The notes: a model not told the origin generated them from the sequence alone. A stretch of DNA of 64,000 nucleotides from Epiperipatus broadwayi (GCA_028023455.1 JAQFVV010012572.1:1924001-1988000); one strand, 5' to 3'. Shown: positions 1 to 13,969, counted from the first letter of the stretch. Program-made: numbers and translations.

Positions 1-2091
1 TGCCTACCCTGTAACTAAAAGAGTAAGTAACAAATGATTTTTTGAGTGTGAAAATAAAAATACAAGAAAGTAAAATGATTGACACTCTTTTTTTCAACTT
101 TGAAATTAGGTTATATTTTATCTGAAATTCTTTTCTTTTTTAATGTGCCAAATATGTATCATACATATACAAGCTCATATATACATGCATATATATATAT
201 AATCATTTACTTTCCTACATTAACTTTGAATTTTATGGTTTTTAATAAACACAAATACTAATATTAAATACATTCAATTATGAAACAAAAAACTAAAAAT
301 ATCTAATATTGAATTTTCACTTACCAAATAAAAAATATTTATAAATAAGAAAAAGATCAATATCAAATCAAAGTATTATGATTTTTAAATCTTCATGTTC
401 CCTCCCACTTGAATCTTGAAACTTAATTCTCAAGTACAATAGGACAAATTCATTTTTTACCCTCTCTCTTTAAATAATAAAAAAATTTGATTACTTTTGA
501 GAGAATAATTGCTAGGCTGATTACTATGCTATTCAAAGAATTTTACAAATTATACATTACTTTAACAAAAAAAATTTTCCAAATTATGTTACTCATTAAA
601 AATATGAGCAAACATTTATATTTATATATACATACATACATACATACAACTTTAAATTAAAGTTTTAAATAATAATATTATGTTTCTAGAAAATTATTAA
701 TTGCTAGAAATAAAAATAGATTAAATATATTATTATTATTGCCTGTATACATTCAATTCAATTCCTAAAAGCAGAACAAAAAAACCTAAAAGTTTAAAAC
801 AAAACTAATTGCCTATAATAACTGTGAAAACAGCTACTACTAAATTCAAAAAAATATCTAAAATGTAGTAGTATGCAACAATATTATTATTATTAATGAA
901 CTGAGGTTATTATTAACTTTTAACAGAAAATATATTTTCTTTTAATGATATGGTTTTGTTTTTTTTTCAAAAAAATAACTAATACATTAACATATAAAGA
1001 TTGTAAAACCTTAACCTATCAATAAGTAACTAAAATTTAAGTAAGAATATAAATATATAGGATTCCCAAGGTATAAATGTTATTGATTACAGAAACATAT
1101 TTGCTAAATGTCCAATGGTGCACTGATTATATATGTATCTGAGAATAATCTGTTCAGATTCACAATCTCTCCATGATAACCAGTTAATGTATATATAATA
1201 CAAAATCACAAAATTAAAAAATTGTATTCAATGCTGCTACACTGTACTGTACAAGTAAAATTGAATTAAAATCAAACTTAAAAATATAAAAAAATATTCT
1301 TTGACATAATCACCTACTATTTACTTTTCATTAACCTACATTAATGTTTTATCCAATTCTTGATATTACAATATTAACTTCTTACTTTATAAAACCACTT
1401 AGCAACTTGTGTATTTGAATTTCATATTCAGGCTTTAGATATCTGGTTTTATTGCCTATAACATGGAAATCATTTCTTTCCTGCATTCATATTAGTTATC
1501 TAGTTTCATTTTTCTGGCTCAAAATTAAAATTATTATATAGTATATACATAGAATTTTTTTAAAAAAGCAGTATTTTCATTGCTAACAAAATTTTTACAA
1601 AAATATGTCAAATCAATAAAGAAACATTCTAAAATATCTCGCATGCAGACATGCCATTTCAGGCAATGGTATTCATTGTAACATTAGAGTTCATTACATT
1701 AGAAATTGTTAACTTTACGTTAGCAAAGCATAAAGCTAACCCCCCTCCCCTCAAAAAAATTTGTTTTAATATTTTTTTTTCATTTCTAAATATATTTTTA
1801 ATAATAATAAAATTAAAAACTATTTTACTATAAACTTTATTTAAACTGAGTCACTTATGTGAAAAATTAATTGTACAGTTTAAATATTTAGTTATATTGA
1901 ATATTTAATATCATTAATTTAAAATAATTTGTTTATAGAGAGTGCATGAAAAATAAAGTTGTTGTGTTTAAGTTTAATGCATTCTAATATTATAATTTAT
2001 GAAATCACATATTTCATTAAAAAATTATGATTGATAAAATAAATTTAATATCTCAAACTAGAAAATACAATGTCTAATATTTAAGACTACA

Positions 2092-2165
2092 ATTACAGTA
2101 ATATCTAGAAATCAGAGGGTATGAGAAGATTACAGTAATATCTAGAAATCAGAAAGTATGAGAAG
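2092..2165. repeat. 37-bp tandem duplication (2 copies)
   Basis: Two adjacent copies begin at 2,092 and 2,129, each starting ATTACAGTAATATCTAG. They differ at only a few positions (GAGGGT versus GAAAGT), so the duplication is fairly recent. Confidence 0.85.
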
Positions 2166-4261
2166 TGAATTATAGAATGTATTAGTTGTATGATTTGACG
2201 ATTCAAAGTTTAATTAAGTGGGAAAAATTACAAGTTGGTTAAAATGATCATTATATAGAATCCATTGTATTTATACTAGAATAGATATAATTGTGGTAAT
2301 GGAGAAGTTTGGATTTTAAAAAAAAGATGAAGTAGAAAAAATACCCAAGGAGAATTGTTATTTATTGTTGACATATATAAAAAGACTGATTTTTTTTTTC
2401 ATTGATTTTTAAAAGGCTAACACTAAAGTCAGTTCACTAATTTCACTCTTAAATCTAATCTTTTTCCAAAGAAAAAAAAAAAAGATTATAAACGAAATTA
2501 TGAATACAATTCTCCTTATATTTGCCATATAAACATCTATAGTTTCATTAACTTGCAATTTAAAAAAATATTAAATAAAAATTTAAAATTTGTAAATTCA
2601 GATTCATACATTTTACAAATATAAGCAAGGTTATATATCATTTCTTAATCTCATCGATCTTCAGTCATTTGATTGCTATTATAGTTGCAGTATTAGTCTG
2701 ATAAATTACATTAATCCACAAGTAATATTAACCTTTGATTTTTTTAAATCTTGGAACGAATACCAAAATTCATGGGCAATTGAGAATTATATGTAATATG
2801 CATTTTTAATACACATAGTAGATTTTCAACTTGTACATACATACACAATATAGATAAATATAAAGATATATTTTTATTAGTAAATAAAATAATATAAACA
2901 CATTTAATGATAAAATTTAAAAACAACTCAGTAATACCTACAAATAAATAAATCTAATTGCAAAGAATAGCCAATTTATTTTTTCTATCAAAGCCTTATT
3001 AAATTCAGAATCAATATTATAATTAATATTTTAAAAAGGATTATATGCAATTACACTAAAGGGGAAGAAAATAAATTACTGAAGAAAAAACAATTTTTCA
3101 TTTTTTTGAAGTCTTTTAAATTTTTTAAAAAAGATTACATTTAATTGCTAAGTTGAAAAATGAAAGAAATCACTGAATAGGCTGAATTGCTTTTTAATTA
3201 AATAATGAATTAAAATATAGAGTTAATTAGTAAATTATTGTTTTTGCTTTCATTTCTGCTGCATAAGTTTTGTATTGATATAAAAATAGGCACACAGTAT
3301 TTTAAAAAGTTTATATTTGTCATTAATTCTTCCAAGCACTATTTTATGCTTTTAGAATGTGCATTTTTTTGTTTTTAAACATTAACTGCATGTTCCATGT
3401 TTTCATTAACTCTTTCTGATGACTATATTTTTGTTGATTTCTATGGCTAATACTTTTAAACTGTGATAAGAAATAAAAGCTCTTACTATTAACAAAAAAA
3501 AAAAAGACAAGCAATTGGGGTAAAACCCTTCTGGAGATGCTACATCTTATCTAATAGCTAAGTGATTTTTAAACAAGTATTGCCCCCCACCCCATGATAA
3601 AATTTAATATAATCAAGCAAGTACCCATTATTTTTTAAATTTCTGAAACAGTATTTAACATATTAATTTTTTAATTGAATATTTTAAATTATACATTTGC
3701 CCTTTTCCATTAATTTTGAAAACTTACAATTCAACATAAAATGTACAAAAATTAATTTTAAGTTTACTTTATATCAATATCAGTAATAATGACTAAGAAT
3801 GCTTTTACAGCAAACAAATTATGTAACTCTTTTCTTACTAAATTAAAATCTCTACCGTGAATGCAAATGTTTAGTTACTAAAGGGGCAAAAATATCGTCT
3901 TAGATGACTTAAATTACTAATCAAATTAATTTTGTCTATTTATTTATACTTCTATACCAGTGAAGATATTCTAACTTTTTTTAAAAATTATTCTGCTGCA
4001 AACACATATTTTATTTATGAATCTGAATAGCAGGATTAAAAGACTGATTAACACTGCCATCAAAAAATTATCATTTCCAAATAAAAAGCTAGCAAAACTG
4101 TCAACTAATTTAAATGCAAAGATGAATGATATCAGATGACATAATGAACATATGTAAGAGATTTCAAAATTTTTCTCTTTTATGTAAAATGTTGGACATT
4201 CTAGATATGTTTTCTAAGGCTATACTACTTAAAATTAATTCATATATCTTTTTATTGCCAA

Positions 4262-4795
4262 TAAAAAAAAAAAATTTCCAAATGAATAGATGAAAATTCT
4301 GAGTATTGAAAGGCTAAATCAACAATTTATTACTTTTTGATTTGGTGTTAAGTTTGCTTTTTAAAATTCGAGTTTTCACTAGTATGAGTAAGAAAGGGTT
4401 TCCTGAGTAAGAAAAAGTAATTTCAAGCAAGAAAGTGGATATTGTAAATATTGAATGGTTAAATGAAGAGTGTCTTGTAACTTTTGTTTGCATATATTTA
4501 TGTTTTCAAATGTTTGATTTTAATTTTCACTATGAGCCAGAAAATCAGTTAATAGGGTCAAAAACAAAACATAATTCTAAATATAGAATGATTTTTTTTC
4601 TAATGTAATTTTGTTTTCACTATTAAGCAGAAAAGATCATTAGAAATGTCAAAAAAAAAAAAAAAAACTTCTAGATGACATAAGTAGAAGTTCTAAATAA
4701 GAAATGGTTAAATCAATAATAATTTATGAATTTTTATGATTGTTTATTGGGTTAATTTATTGTTTTAAATGTTTAATTTTAGTTTTCACTAAAAT
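4262..4795. repeat. Degenerate tandem repeat, about 3 units
   Basis: Three successive blocks share, in order, a GAATGGTTAAAT-like segment, a TTATGTTTTAAATGTTTGATT-like segment and an ending TTTTCACT(A). The units are of unequal length and strongly diverged. This is an old array; the boundaries are approximate. Confidence 0.35.
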
Positions 4796-6329
4796 CAATT
4801 ACATTTTAAATTTAAATATTTACAGCAATTAATTTTCTATTTATTTTTATATCCTCTTGACATGGCTGTACTAGAAAACAATTTTGATTTGTCAAACCTA
4901 AAATACATTAATTACTCCTAAATATAAATTTCAATCCATGCTAAAACAAATAGATTGTATAAAGAACAAGCCTATGTGATTAACTATATATTTGTGTTAG
5001 GAGATTGCCATTGTAAAATAGAAATATAAAAAAAAAGTAAATAAAGTAAATTTTATTAAACAAATATACTAATAAATTACAATTAAAAACTCACTAAACA
5101 TCTAAAAAAATATGCAACTTGCAATATGTAATAAAATAAATTTATTTAGTACATAGAAATTATTATTATAAGAATAAAATAAATGCTTCTTTCAATTTTC
5201 ATCACAATTTGGATGCTTATAAAAACAGATTTATAAAAGAATAAATGTTTTATTGTTGAAATCAAAAAAGCTCTGAAAGCAAAAAATTCAGATAAATAGT
5301 ATTCTACTTGTGTATTAAAATTGCTACTTTACTGAAAAAGTTTATATCAGTTATTTGTTTATGACATTTTGCACACTCATATATTACAATGTGAACTTAA
5401 AAGTACAATTAAGAAAAATGGAAAACAATTTTTTTAATAATTTCCAATTTTATTTACTATTTTTTCAAACCATAGCTAAGTTAATAGCAGTGTTGAAATC
5501 ATGAACTGGAAGACAAAGGACTGCATTAAATAAAAATTGTTGCGTTAATGATAGTAACATAATGAAACACAAAAATTATACTCTAAATGAACATTCCCAA
5601 ATACACATTCAACTATATTTGTACATCTAAGTATATGAATGTGCCTCCAATTTTTTTATTGCGCTGTCTTTTTCATAACTATGTTACTTATTTCTTGCGT
5701 TAATTATTTTTTATGATGTACAATATTTAAACAATTGTTATAATAGGCATTAGTGTATATATATATTTAAAATATATACATTAGAATTTAATATTATCCA
5801 TAAATTCAAGCATCTATGTAAAGACTTGAAAATAAATAGCTGCAAATTTTTAGATGAAATGGAATTATCAATGGGATGATTCAATGTTTAATGATACAGT
5901 ATAATTTTCTGAAATCAAAAATGACTTTTAAAAAATGATAAATAGAGCAAATGAAATTTGAAATAAAAATCAATGTATTTAAGTTGTAGCAATTATTATG
6001 AGTAATAAAAAATTATAAATAACAATTGGACAGAAAGTTTAAGAAAATAAATTAGAAAACTGTACATGTGATAATGAAAATAGTGATAAATTATTGAAAT
6101 TAAAATTGCAAAACATATTTGTAATAAGGATAAAAAAAATTTGTAATTCAAATAAAGCTAAATTTAAAAACAGTTTTGTTTGGAGTGTCATAATGTATAG
6201 AAAAAGATATAGACAAGAAGAAAAAAGATTATTTTCAAAAGTAGTTTTATTCAAGGAATATATCTGATATTAATACATTAAATATTGTTTAGTAGGTAGA
6301 TACATATTTGGAACCCAAATTAATATAAC

Positions 6330-6835
6330 ACTGCTGATGTGTTAGTTCTGCATAACCATGTAAGTCCTGTGCTCCATATTTCATTATCCTTGATAAACTT
6401 GGCAGACTTTGGGAAGTATAAGGATTTGAAAAAGACTCCAGGTTTCTTCGAACAGGAATTTGGATGAAAGAATCTTGTCTTTTTCATGAATTTTCCCTAA
6501 GAATTTAATGAATAAATTATCTAGGTCAGGAGGGATTGTAAATTGTCTTTTACATCTAACAATCCAGATTGTGTGAGTTAGAAAGATCGACATTCTGATT
6601 GTTGGGAAATGTCTGCTCTGGATGCAATCTTTCAGCAATAGAATCTTAGAATAGTCTATTTTGGAGTTTTGATAAATTGTTGATTTGATGTTGCCAAGCC
6701 CAGTGCATGAATTGATGATATGATCGAAAGTCTCATGTCTTAGGCAACTTGGGCAGATGGGGTCTATATTGTTGAAAAATCTCTTATAATGAAAGAACCA
6801 GTTGAAAAAAGATTAAAGGTTATGAGTTGTGTAAA
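6330..6835 (-). pseudogene. 3' fragment of a non-LTR retrotransposon (RT C-terminal domain)
   Basis: The minus strand gives an uninterrupted reading from FFNWFFHYKRFFNN through CPSCLRHETFDHIINSC and on to the end near 6,387. The C-x2-C-x7-H-x4-C zinc knuckle (CPSC...H....C) is the mark of the C-terminal region of many LINE polymerases. The helical tail after it (with HTIWIVRCKRQFT) also fits such elements. The catalytic RT core is absent and the homology stops abruptly near 6,835, as in a 5'-truncated LINE insertion. It differs in sequence from the LINE family at 10-16.6 kb. The open frame of more than 130 codons suggests a younger copy than the other LINE relics here. Confidence 0.6.
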
Positions 6836-6839
6836 AAAA

Positions 6840-9340
6840 CAATAAAATACTTGAAATAATAGAATTTATAACATTTGAAAAGAATAAACAAAGATATATT
6901 TATTAGAGAAATTACAAAATAAAAAAGTTAGTACTAAGAAAGTAATTGTTGATCTAAAGGGAGTAGCTAGAAATATTTTATGAATAAAGCAATGAATAGA
7001 AAAGCTTGGGCCAAATTGATGTGCAGGACCTACCTTTTTTTTTTGTATTTAATTTAATACATTTAATTTAATGCATTTTTACATCCGTGATTTGCTCATG
7101 TTTTTAAAAATATTTATTGAATTGCAAAATGTTTTATTTTCAATAATTGTTATAACTATATAGGTATTAAGTCATTATTTTATAATTAATGCATACGTTT
7201 ATTATTTGTTTTGAAATACTGACTTTACATACATAATAATAATGATATATATATATAGTCTGATAGCTCTAGATAATTAAGTAATCTTTACAATCAAGTA
7301 ACAGAAGACTATTGTAGTTTAAATTTTAAAACCTATTAAATTAATTATATTTAAACTTTAAATGTTATGCTTTAAATATTTATTATAAATTAAATCTATA
7401 AATGATAAGCTCTTTATATTATAACCCTTAGGAGTGCAGCCCACATAAGAATAACGTGCATGTGTGTGCATCTATGCATACATATATATGGGAAAGGGAA
7501 AATATGCAGTTCACAAATTAAAGGGCATTTAAAGAACTTTTTACTTTCATTTATTTCGAATAGTATTGTAAATAAAATCTCATCGATTCTGATAAAAAAA
7601 TAGAAAGTTGAGTTTAAATCCAAGAAAAAGAATTAGGAAACAACAATATTTTAGAAAGTACAATTACAAGAATATTAGTCGGTAAAGAATTTTCTCTCTT
7701 GTAATACAGAGCTGATAAAAAAAGGTAATATAATAATGCTGACAAGCTTATTTCTTCATGTGCTGTTAAATAAACACAATGAAATATTTTTCTTTGGGGT
7801 TGGAGATAGCAGAATAGCCCACATTATGGTAGGTGCTACAGAGACAAAAAGATAGTCTACATAATGGAACACGCAATGACTAATGATGCAAACCAATATG
7901 CAATCGTTCTTTCAGAGATCAACTTTATTCCAGTGTTGATTGACGGAATCTAAAAGGCAAGCTATATGTAGAAGCAGTGTGGAAGTGAGCCATGAAGAGA
8001 AGTTTTTGCATTATTGTTAATTAAAATAGACATCTATCTTACAAACTATGAAATGTTTTATTATAGTAATGGATTTTTTGCCATGGTAGGCCAGACAAGA
8101 AATAGTAGCACATCAGCCGTAAGACCCTGAGTATGCAGCTCAATCCAGTAAATAACAATGTAGTGTGTGAAATTATATTGCTACCTCATATGTTGCCAGT
8201 AAAAAAACTGGACTACACAGTCAAATTGCAAAGACTTATGTATATTTTACATGCACTATACTACTATAACTCTAATTTACCTATCCAGTATATGTAGAGA
8301 AGAAATATACGCTTCAAGAAGATATATGAAGACGACCAACTGTAACGGATATCTGAAACCTATGATGGAGGACATTAAATACAGGTGGCCATCTACTTTC
8401 ATGATTTTTGAAATGTGTATGAAAGTAGAGCAATGTAAAAAAAACAAAAAGGTTTTTCAAAATACATATATATATATTTCTGCTAAATATTATGTTTCTA
8501 TTTTTAAAAAAAAGTTTAAAGAATTCTTAATATATAATAAATTTTCATACCTCAAAATCTAAAATATTTTCAATTTAATTGAGGGAAAAAAGGAGGCTAA
8601 ATACAGTATATAGACATGTGTGATACAATCATATATGCATATAAAATCTAGACCAATAATATTAAAAAAGTTTAAAAACATAATTAACATGACAGTGTAT
8701 GAACTTGGAAATATTCCTTAAATTTGTTCTTGATTTTCATGATTGAACATATTGTCGATCAGCTTATATTATACGAATGATTGATTCAAGCAAAAGTTTC
8801 GCTATCTTAGTCTCGATCGTATGAATATTATGAGAACTTGATTTCTTTTTGTCCGTATCAAGACTGCCGTTTTTTCATTTGTCACTAACGTTTATGAATT
8901 AATGAGGGCAAATTTTTTTACCAAAATAGAAATGTACATAAAGTGACAACACACGTTCTAACATAAACTGACAAGATACAACTTATCAACATATGCACTA
9001 ACTCAAAATGTTCCTGCTCAAGACTGAAACTGTGACATTGAAAATGGATATGATTAATTTCAGACTGGAAGGGTCTATTGACTAATAGACCATGAGAAAG
9101 AGAGAATCATTACACAAAAGTACATGCGTTTTGTTATACATATGGATAAAAATCGAAAGTACAAAATGTGTACAAAATAGTGATTGTACAAAAGTAAAGA
9201 ACTGCCTGTATTTCTTTTTATAGATAAAATATTAAACTATTCATTCTATGATATTGAAAAGAGACTTTTAAATTTACAAAGATAAAAAAAATTAAATATT
9301 GTGATATGTTATCCTGTATTACATTTGAATTGCGAGTATA
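6840..9340. other. AT-rich DNA, no assignable gene
   Basis: No recognisable exon or transposon protein was seen. The segment 7,780-8,240 is less AT-rich and reads like old repeat DNA, but no family could be named. The 103-codon plus-strand frame at 8,251-8,562 has no motif and a low-complexity Lys-rich end; I do not regard it as a gene. Confidence 0.5.
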
Positions 9341-9349
9341 GACTCAAAC

Positions 9350-9745
9350 TGAAAATACATTAAATGGGATGTTGTTTTCCTTCATATATATATATGTATG
9401 TGGAATCACTAGAAGAAACAAAAAAATAGGAAATTGTTTGTTGAAAATATGTCAAATATTATGTAATTGCTTTATATCTATATTTGAAATTATTAAATGG
9501 GAAGAAACTGTTTCTTGAAAATATATTAAATGATGGATTTTATATCTATATGTGAAATTACTAAACTAAATATATGAATTGTTTGTTGAAAATAGATTAA
9601 AGATTGTGTGCTCGATTTTATATCTATAATATGTAAAAGTACTAAACAAAAAGAAAATGAAATATGTGAACTATTTGTTAAAATTACATCAATTATTATA
9701 TTCTCGATTTGAGATCTCCATTTGGAATTATTATTAATAGCTGCA
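9350..9745. repeat. Degenerate minisatellite, 4-5 units of about 80-100 bp
   Basis: Successive blocks repeat the order TTTGTTGAAAATA.. (A)TTAAA/CAAAT..TTTATATCTATA..TG(A)AATTACTAAA. Units are diverged and of variable length. The minus strand is open for 74 codons across part of it, which is explained by the repeat and not by a gene. Confidence 0.55.
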
Positions 9746-9799
9746 ACCAAATTACATAAGTTTTGTTTTAATAATAAATGGTTTTGTAAGTTTAAATAT

Positions 9800-9997
9800 T
9801 ATAAATTCAGCACACACATAGGCTAGTTTATAAAACATCCAAAACTATGAGAATGTACCAACCAATGAGGGATATGCTGGAGTTTATGGTAATGATTTGT
9901 AATTTCTGATGATTGTTTTCTTACATAATACTAAGCAAACCTTTTTTGAGGTTTGACACCGAGAATGTTTGCAATCGCAAAACCATCATCATCATAT
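9800..9997 (+). repeat. Interspersed-repeat fragment shared with 62.5-62.7 kb
   Basis: The order AACATCCAA..CCAACCAATGAGGGATATGCTGG..TATGGTAATGATTTGTAA..GATGAT..GGTTTGACAC recurs at about 62,545-62,695 in diverged form. A (CAT)n run at 9,987-9,997 lies close to it. It resembles the 3' end of a LINE or LINE-derived SINE, but the family is not identified. Confidence 0.4.
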
Positions 9998-10030
9998 CTG
10001 TTGTTGAATTTAATTATATTGATTTAAACC

Positions 10031-10811
10031 AGATTGCAGTTTATGAATAATAAAAGAATAGCCAAAATAGTATTTAATTGGGTTATGAATAAAGGGCAGA
10101 CAACAAAATGAGTGAGAAAGCTAATGTGATATACAGAAGATTTAGATAAAGAATTTATGTCAGTATACTTATACAAAAGGTGGAATGATTGTATTAGGAG
10201 AATTATTGAGTGTTATAGTGTTAAGAAATGGGATAGAAGAATAGATGCATTAATAAAAAAATAGGGACTTGGAGAGCTAGTATGGAGAGTAAAAAAAGTT
10301 TAAATATTATAGAAGTAAACAGAATATTGGGTGTAAGTTAATTTATGATAATAGCAAGGAAAGTAGTTTACTGTTTAAGGCTCGAATGGGATCTTTAGCA
10401 ACAAGAGAATATACACATAAATGGAGAAATATAGGTAATTTAGTCTGCAAGTTGTGTAAGGAAGGCATAAAAAATATTAGACATCTGTTAATCGAATGCA
10501 AATGTCTGAAAGCAGAAAGGGTATAAATAATGAAGTTGTGGAAAAATAAATATGAACAAAGTGATTATACAGAAAGTGGCTTATTGGTTTTTATGCTGGG
10601 TTTGGGAAAAGATAAGGGGGTTTTAGATATAAAGGTTATGGAGCTGACAAAGATTATGTTGTGGAAATGGGATGGAACAGGATAGAGAAGAACATGGGAA
10701 AACTTGGGAAGGAGAATGGAAAGGGAAGTCAAAGTGGCTAACAGATTTCTCTAGGCATAGTTGCGGAGAGATTCCTGACTCATAAGGAGGTCACAGTACA
10801 TTACATCACAT
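10031..10811 (+). mobile_element. LINE copy A: 3'-terminal fragment
   Basis: A 5'-truncated copy of the family described at 12,640-16,588. It starts at the same kind of position as internal sequence at 11,443 (copy B) and 15,819 (copy C), with AATAATAAAAGAATAGCC. It encodes the region after RT, including a zinc knuckle CKLCKEGIKNIRHLLIEC near 10,450-10,502 and a FMLGLGKDKG tail; frameshifts and stops interrupt it. The 3' end reads GGTCACAGTACATTACATCACATG, and copy B begins immediately afterwards. Confidence 0.8.
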
Positions 10812-12220
10812 GATTGGATGGGCAGCAGAGTTAGTAATAAATTTAGGTCATAGGGCAAAATTAAAACTATTATCATGCTTTAATAAGATGGCACAGAAGA
10901 GATTTTCCAGGTAGTTGGAATAATACAAGAGTAAGGCTACTATTTAAAGGAAAGGATAAGCAATCATAGAAAGTTAAACAATTATAGACCGATAGTGGTA
11001 ACAACAGTGTTATATAAAGTTTTTTCATATATGGTGGCTGTAAGGGTTGCAAATTGGATGGAAAAAAATTATATAGTGGGAGAAATGCAAGGAGGTTTTC
11101 GATTGGCTAGGTATATAGGAGATAATTTATTTGTAGTTACACAAATTGTGGGTTTAAGTAGGAATACGGGTAGTCAGTTATATATGGCTTTTATGGATAT
11201 AGAGAAGGCATATGATAGAGTAAATAGAAATAGATTATGATTAAGTTTAGTAAATTTGGGAAAATATTATTAAGAAATTATATAAAAATAATTACTATAT
11301 GTATCAGTTAGGAAATATAGAATCAGAAGTTAAAAATGGGGTGGTCTAAGGCAAGGATGTCCTATATCACCTATTTTGTTTTTGTTGTATTTGAGAAAAA
11401 TAGAGAGGAATACAAAGACTAGGCAAGTTTTTATATGAGAGATTGCAATTTATCAATAATAAAAGAATAGCCAAAATTGTATTTAATTGGGTTATGAATA
11501 AAGGGCAGGCAACAAGATGGGTGAGAAAGGTAGTAAGGTATGTAGAAGATTTGGATAAAAAATTTATGTCAGTATACTTATACAAAAGATGGGATGATTG
11601 TGTTAGGAGAATTGTTGAATGTTATAGTGTTAAGGGGTGTGGAATAAAAGAATAGATGCATTAATAAAGAATAGGTAGTTGGAGACAGAGTATAAAGAGT
11701 AAAAAGAGTTTATATATATATATATATAGAAGTAAACAGAATATTGGATGAGAGTTACTTTATAATAGCAAAGAAAGTACTTTACTGTTTAAGGCTCAAA
11801 CTGAATCTTTAGCAACAAGGGAATATATACATAAATGGAAAAATGTGGGTGATTTAGTCTGCATGTTGTGTAAGGAAGGTATAAAAAATATTAGGCATCT
11901 GTTAATTGAATGTAAATGCCTGAAAGCAAAAAGGGTACAAATAGTAAAGTTGTGCAAGAATATATATAAACAAAATGATTATACAGAAAGTGGGTTATTG
12001 GTTTTTATGCTGGGTTTGTAGAAAAATAAGTGGGGATTTAGATATAAAGGCCATGAAGTTGACAAAGAATGTGTTGTGGAAATGGGATGGAGCAGGATAT
12101 GAAAAAACAGAGCAGGGAATGGAAAGGTAAGGTAAAGTGGCTAACAGGTTTCTCTGGGCATAGTTGCTGACAGATTTCTGACTCCACATAAGAAGTCACA
12201 GTGCATCACATCACATCACG
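10812..12220 (+). mobile_element. LINE copy B: RT domain plus 3' end
   Basis: This copy starts inside the region before RT (GGATGGGCAGCAGA, matching 14,887 in copy C). It covers NYRPIVVTTVLYK (RT motif 1/2 region), GEMQGGFRLARYIGDN, YMAFMDIEKAYDRVNR (the FxDIEKAYDRVN block of RT, with its catalytic Asp), the post-RT region and the 3' zinc-knuckle segment. A stop follows RNRL, and the rest is broken by frameshifts. It ends in CAGTGCATCACATCACATCACG, a short (CACAT)n tail. The head-to-tail junction with copy A leaves no spacer. It cannot be active. Confidence 0.85.
10995..11240 (+). pseudogene. Reverse transcriptase fragment (LINE copy B)
   Basis: 81 codons are open, including GGFRLARYIGDNLFVVTQ and AFMDIEKAYDRVNRNRL. 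These are conserved blocks 2-3 of non-LTR RT (the FxDIEKAYDRV stretch carries the first catalytic Asp). The YADD block and thumb are lost to frameshift. The homologous fragment in copy C is at 15,111-15,308. Confidence 0.85.
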
Positions 12221-13019
12221 ATATAATTGGATTTGGAAAAATCCAAGAAAAATATTGCTAATGTTTGGAAAATGATTCAGTATGCCATTTTAAATATAAA
12301 ATGAAAAAAATTGTGTGTGTGTGTGTTTATTGCAATGAGGCTTTAAAACTAAGTCAAACATAAGATTAGTTAGATTTTAGGAAGTTTGCTATTAAAATAT
12401 TTTTCAATTTTAGAAAGAGAGTAATTTATTTGAAAAAGAGATTAATGTTTGAGGCGTAAGGTTATGGGAGCACATATTATTGATTGCCATTTAAAAAAAA
12501 AGTTTTTTCTCTTTTGTATAGAAATATGGAATGCATTTGTAACCCACAATATATGTTTATGATGGTCAGAAGAAAATTAGGCGAGCTTTGGTAGTGTATT
12601 ATGTGATGTTTTCCATTTGAAATGCTTAAACTAGACTAGGAAGGAGGTAAAAAATGTATGGTTGTGTGGTTCATGTATAAATGTGATAAAAGTTGGAAAA
12701 AAAATGCTTTCTAAGTATAGATAGATTTTTAAAAAATCAAGAGAAAGTGGAGAAATTTGTAGATAAGAAAGATAAAATATATATTTTAGTGGAGTGACTA
12801 AGAGAAGTGGATGACAAAATAAGTAGTGCAATGGAGATAGGCAAAGAATAAGTAAGATAGATGAAGAGTTAAAGAATGTAAAATGTAAAATTAAAAGCAT
12901 TAGACATCAAGTGTGAGCTGATCAAGAAATTAATGAATAGAAATGATAAGAATTAGATAAGGAAGTCCAGAAGGTGGAAAAAAATTTTACGGATGAAGTA
13001 GGACAAATAAACTATAAGA

Positions 13020-13434
13020 CTGTCTTGATAGTGGACTCGCTAATTAGAGGATGTAAGAGTGAGTTCGCCTGGAGCTAAAATTAGGGATGCTATAGATAAG
13101 GTAAAGAAACAAGGGAGTAGAGATGTTTATGTTAAGCTAGGGGCAGAGCCATCGGAAAGAGTAATAAATGAATACAAAGAATTTGATTAGTAATTTGAAT
13201 AAGGTTAAAAGAAGAGTAGGAGTAGTTGAATTATTACCAATATTTGACAATAGGTATATGTTAGATAGGCCATGTTCTATAAATGAAAGATTAAAAAAAT
13301 TATGGGAAAAAAATAATGCTATGTTTGTGGATGTGTTGGGAAATTTTTTTATTAGTAAGAGGGAGTTATATAGTAAAGATGGATTGCACTTAGCAAAACA
13401 AGAAAGTGAATCATTAGGGGGTTTGATTTATTAA
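13020..13434 (+). pseudogene. SGNH/GDSL-esterase-like ORF1 domain of LINE copy C
   Basis: Fragments VLIVDSLIRG (block I, nucleophile-Ser region) and PGAKIRDAIDKVKKQGSRD precede an open stretch at 13,168-13,434. That stretch carries LLPIFDNRYM, INERLKKLWEKN and SKDGLHLAKQ; the DGLHL is block V with the Asp-x-x-His catalytic pair. Esterase domains of this type occur in ORF1 of CR1/L2-like retrotransposons. At least one frameshift separates block I from the rest, so no intact product is possible. Confidence 0.7.
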
Positions 13435-13969
13435 AAATATTATAGTTCAGGAACCTTATAAAGAGTGATAGGGTTTTAAATTACAGTATTATCAAAAAGA
13501 AGATTAAGAATGGACGGGAAGTAAGAAGTAAACAAAGGGCAAATGATTTAGAAAATGTGGAGAGGGAATGGGTCTAAAAAACTAATGATAAACAAACTAT
13601 TTACAAATGTAATAGAGAAGAAAGATACAAAAGAATTTATAAATGGGTAGTACAAAAGGAAGAATGTGTTAAAATTGAATATTTGAATAAGCAAGGTGTA
13701 GGAGATCAGAAAAGTGGCTGGAATTGAACAAAGCTGTTAACAATGAATAGCTTGAGGTATTAGCAGTAGTGGAACCATATCTAAAAGAACTTTAAACTTA
13801 CAATGGAAGATTTTGTCAAAAAAATATTTAAATACTGTAAAATGTCCAAAACATTTGTGGTTTGAGATAAAGTTAAGAGAATAGTCAAATTATAATAGAG
13901 TAGAACAGTAGTATATATGAATGCCTAGTTAAGGATATACAGTTTCAAAAAAAAAGGGGGGAAGAAAAT

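Larger units (their letters stand above)
1..6380. other. AT-rich intergenic/intronic DNA, no gene seen
   Basis: No exon, RNA gene or recognisable transposon was found. The stretch holds A/T homopolymers, short (CATA)n and (TA)n microsatellites (e.g. 633-653), a 37-bp tandem duplication at 2,092-2,165 and a weak degenerate repeat around 4,260-4,800. Short open frames here are AT-rich and without family resemblance. It probably belongs to the long OGT intron. Confidence 0.6.

Noticed and set aside
8251-8562. 103-codon plus-strand open frame
   Set aside because: The longest plus-strand frame in its area, but the end is Lys-rich low-complexity, no motif or neighbouring exon structure was found, and AT-rich DNA elsewhere gives similar frames.
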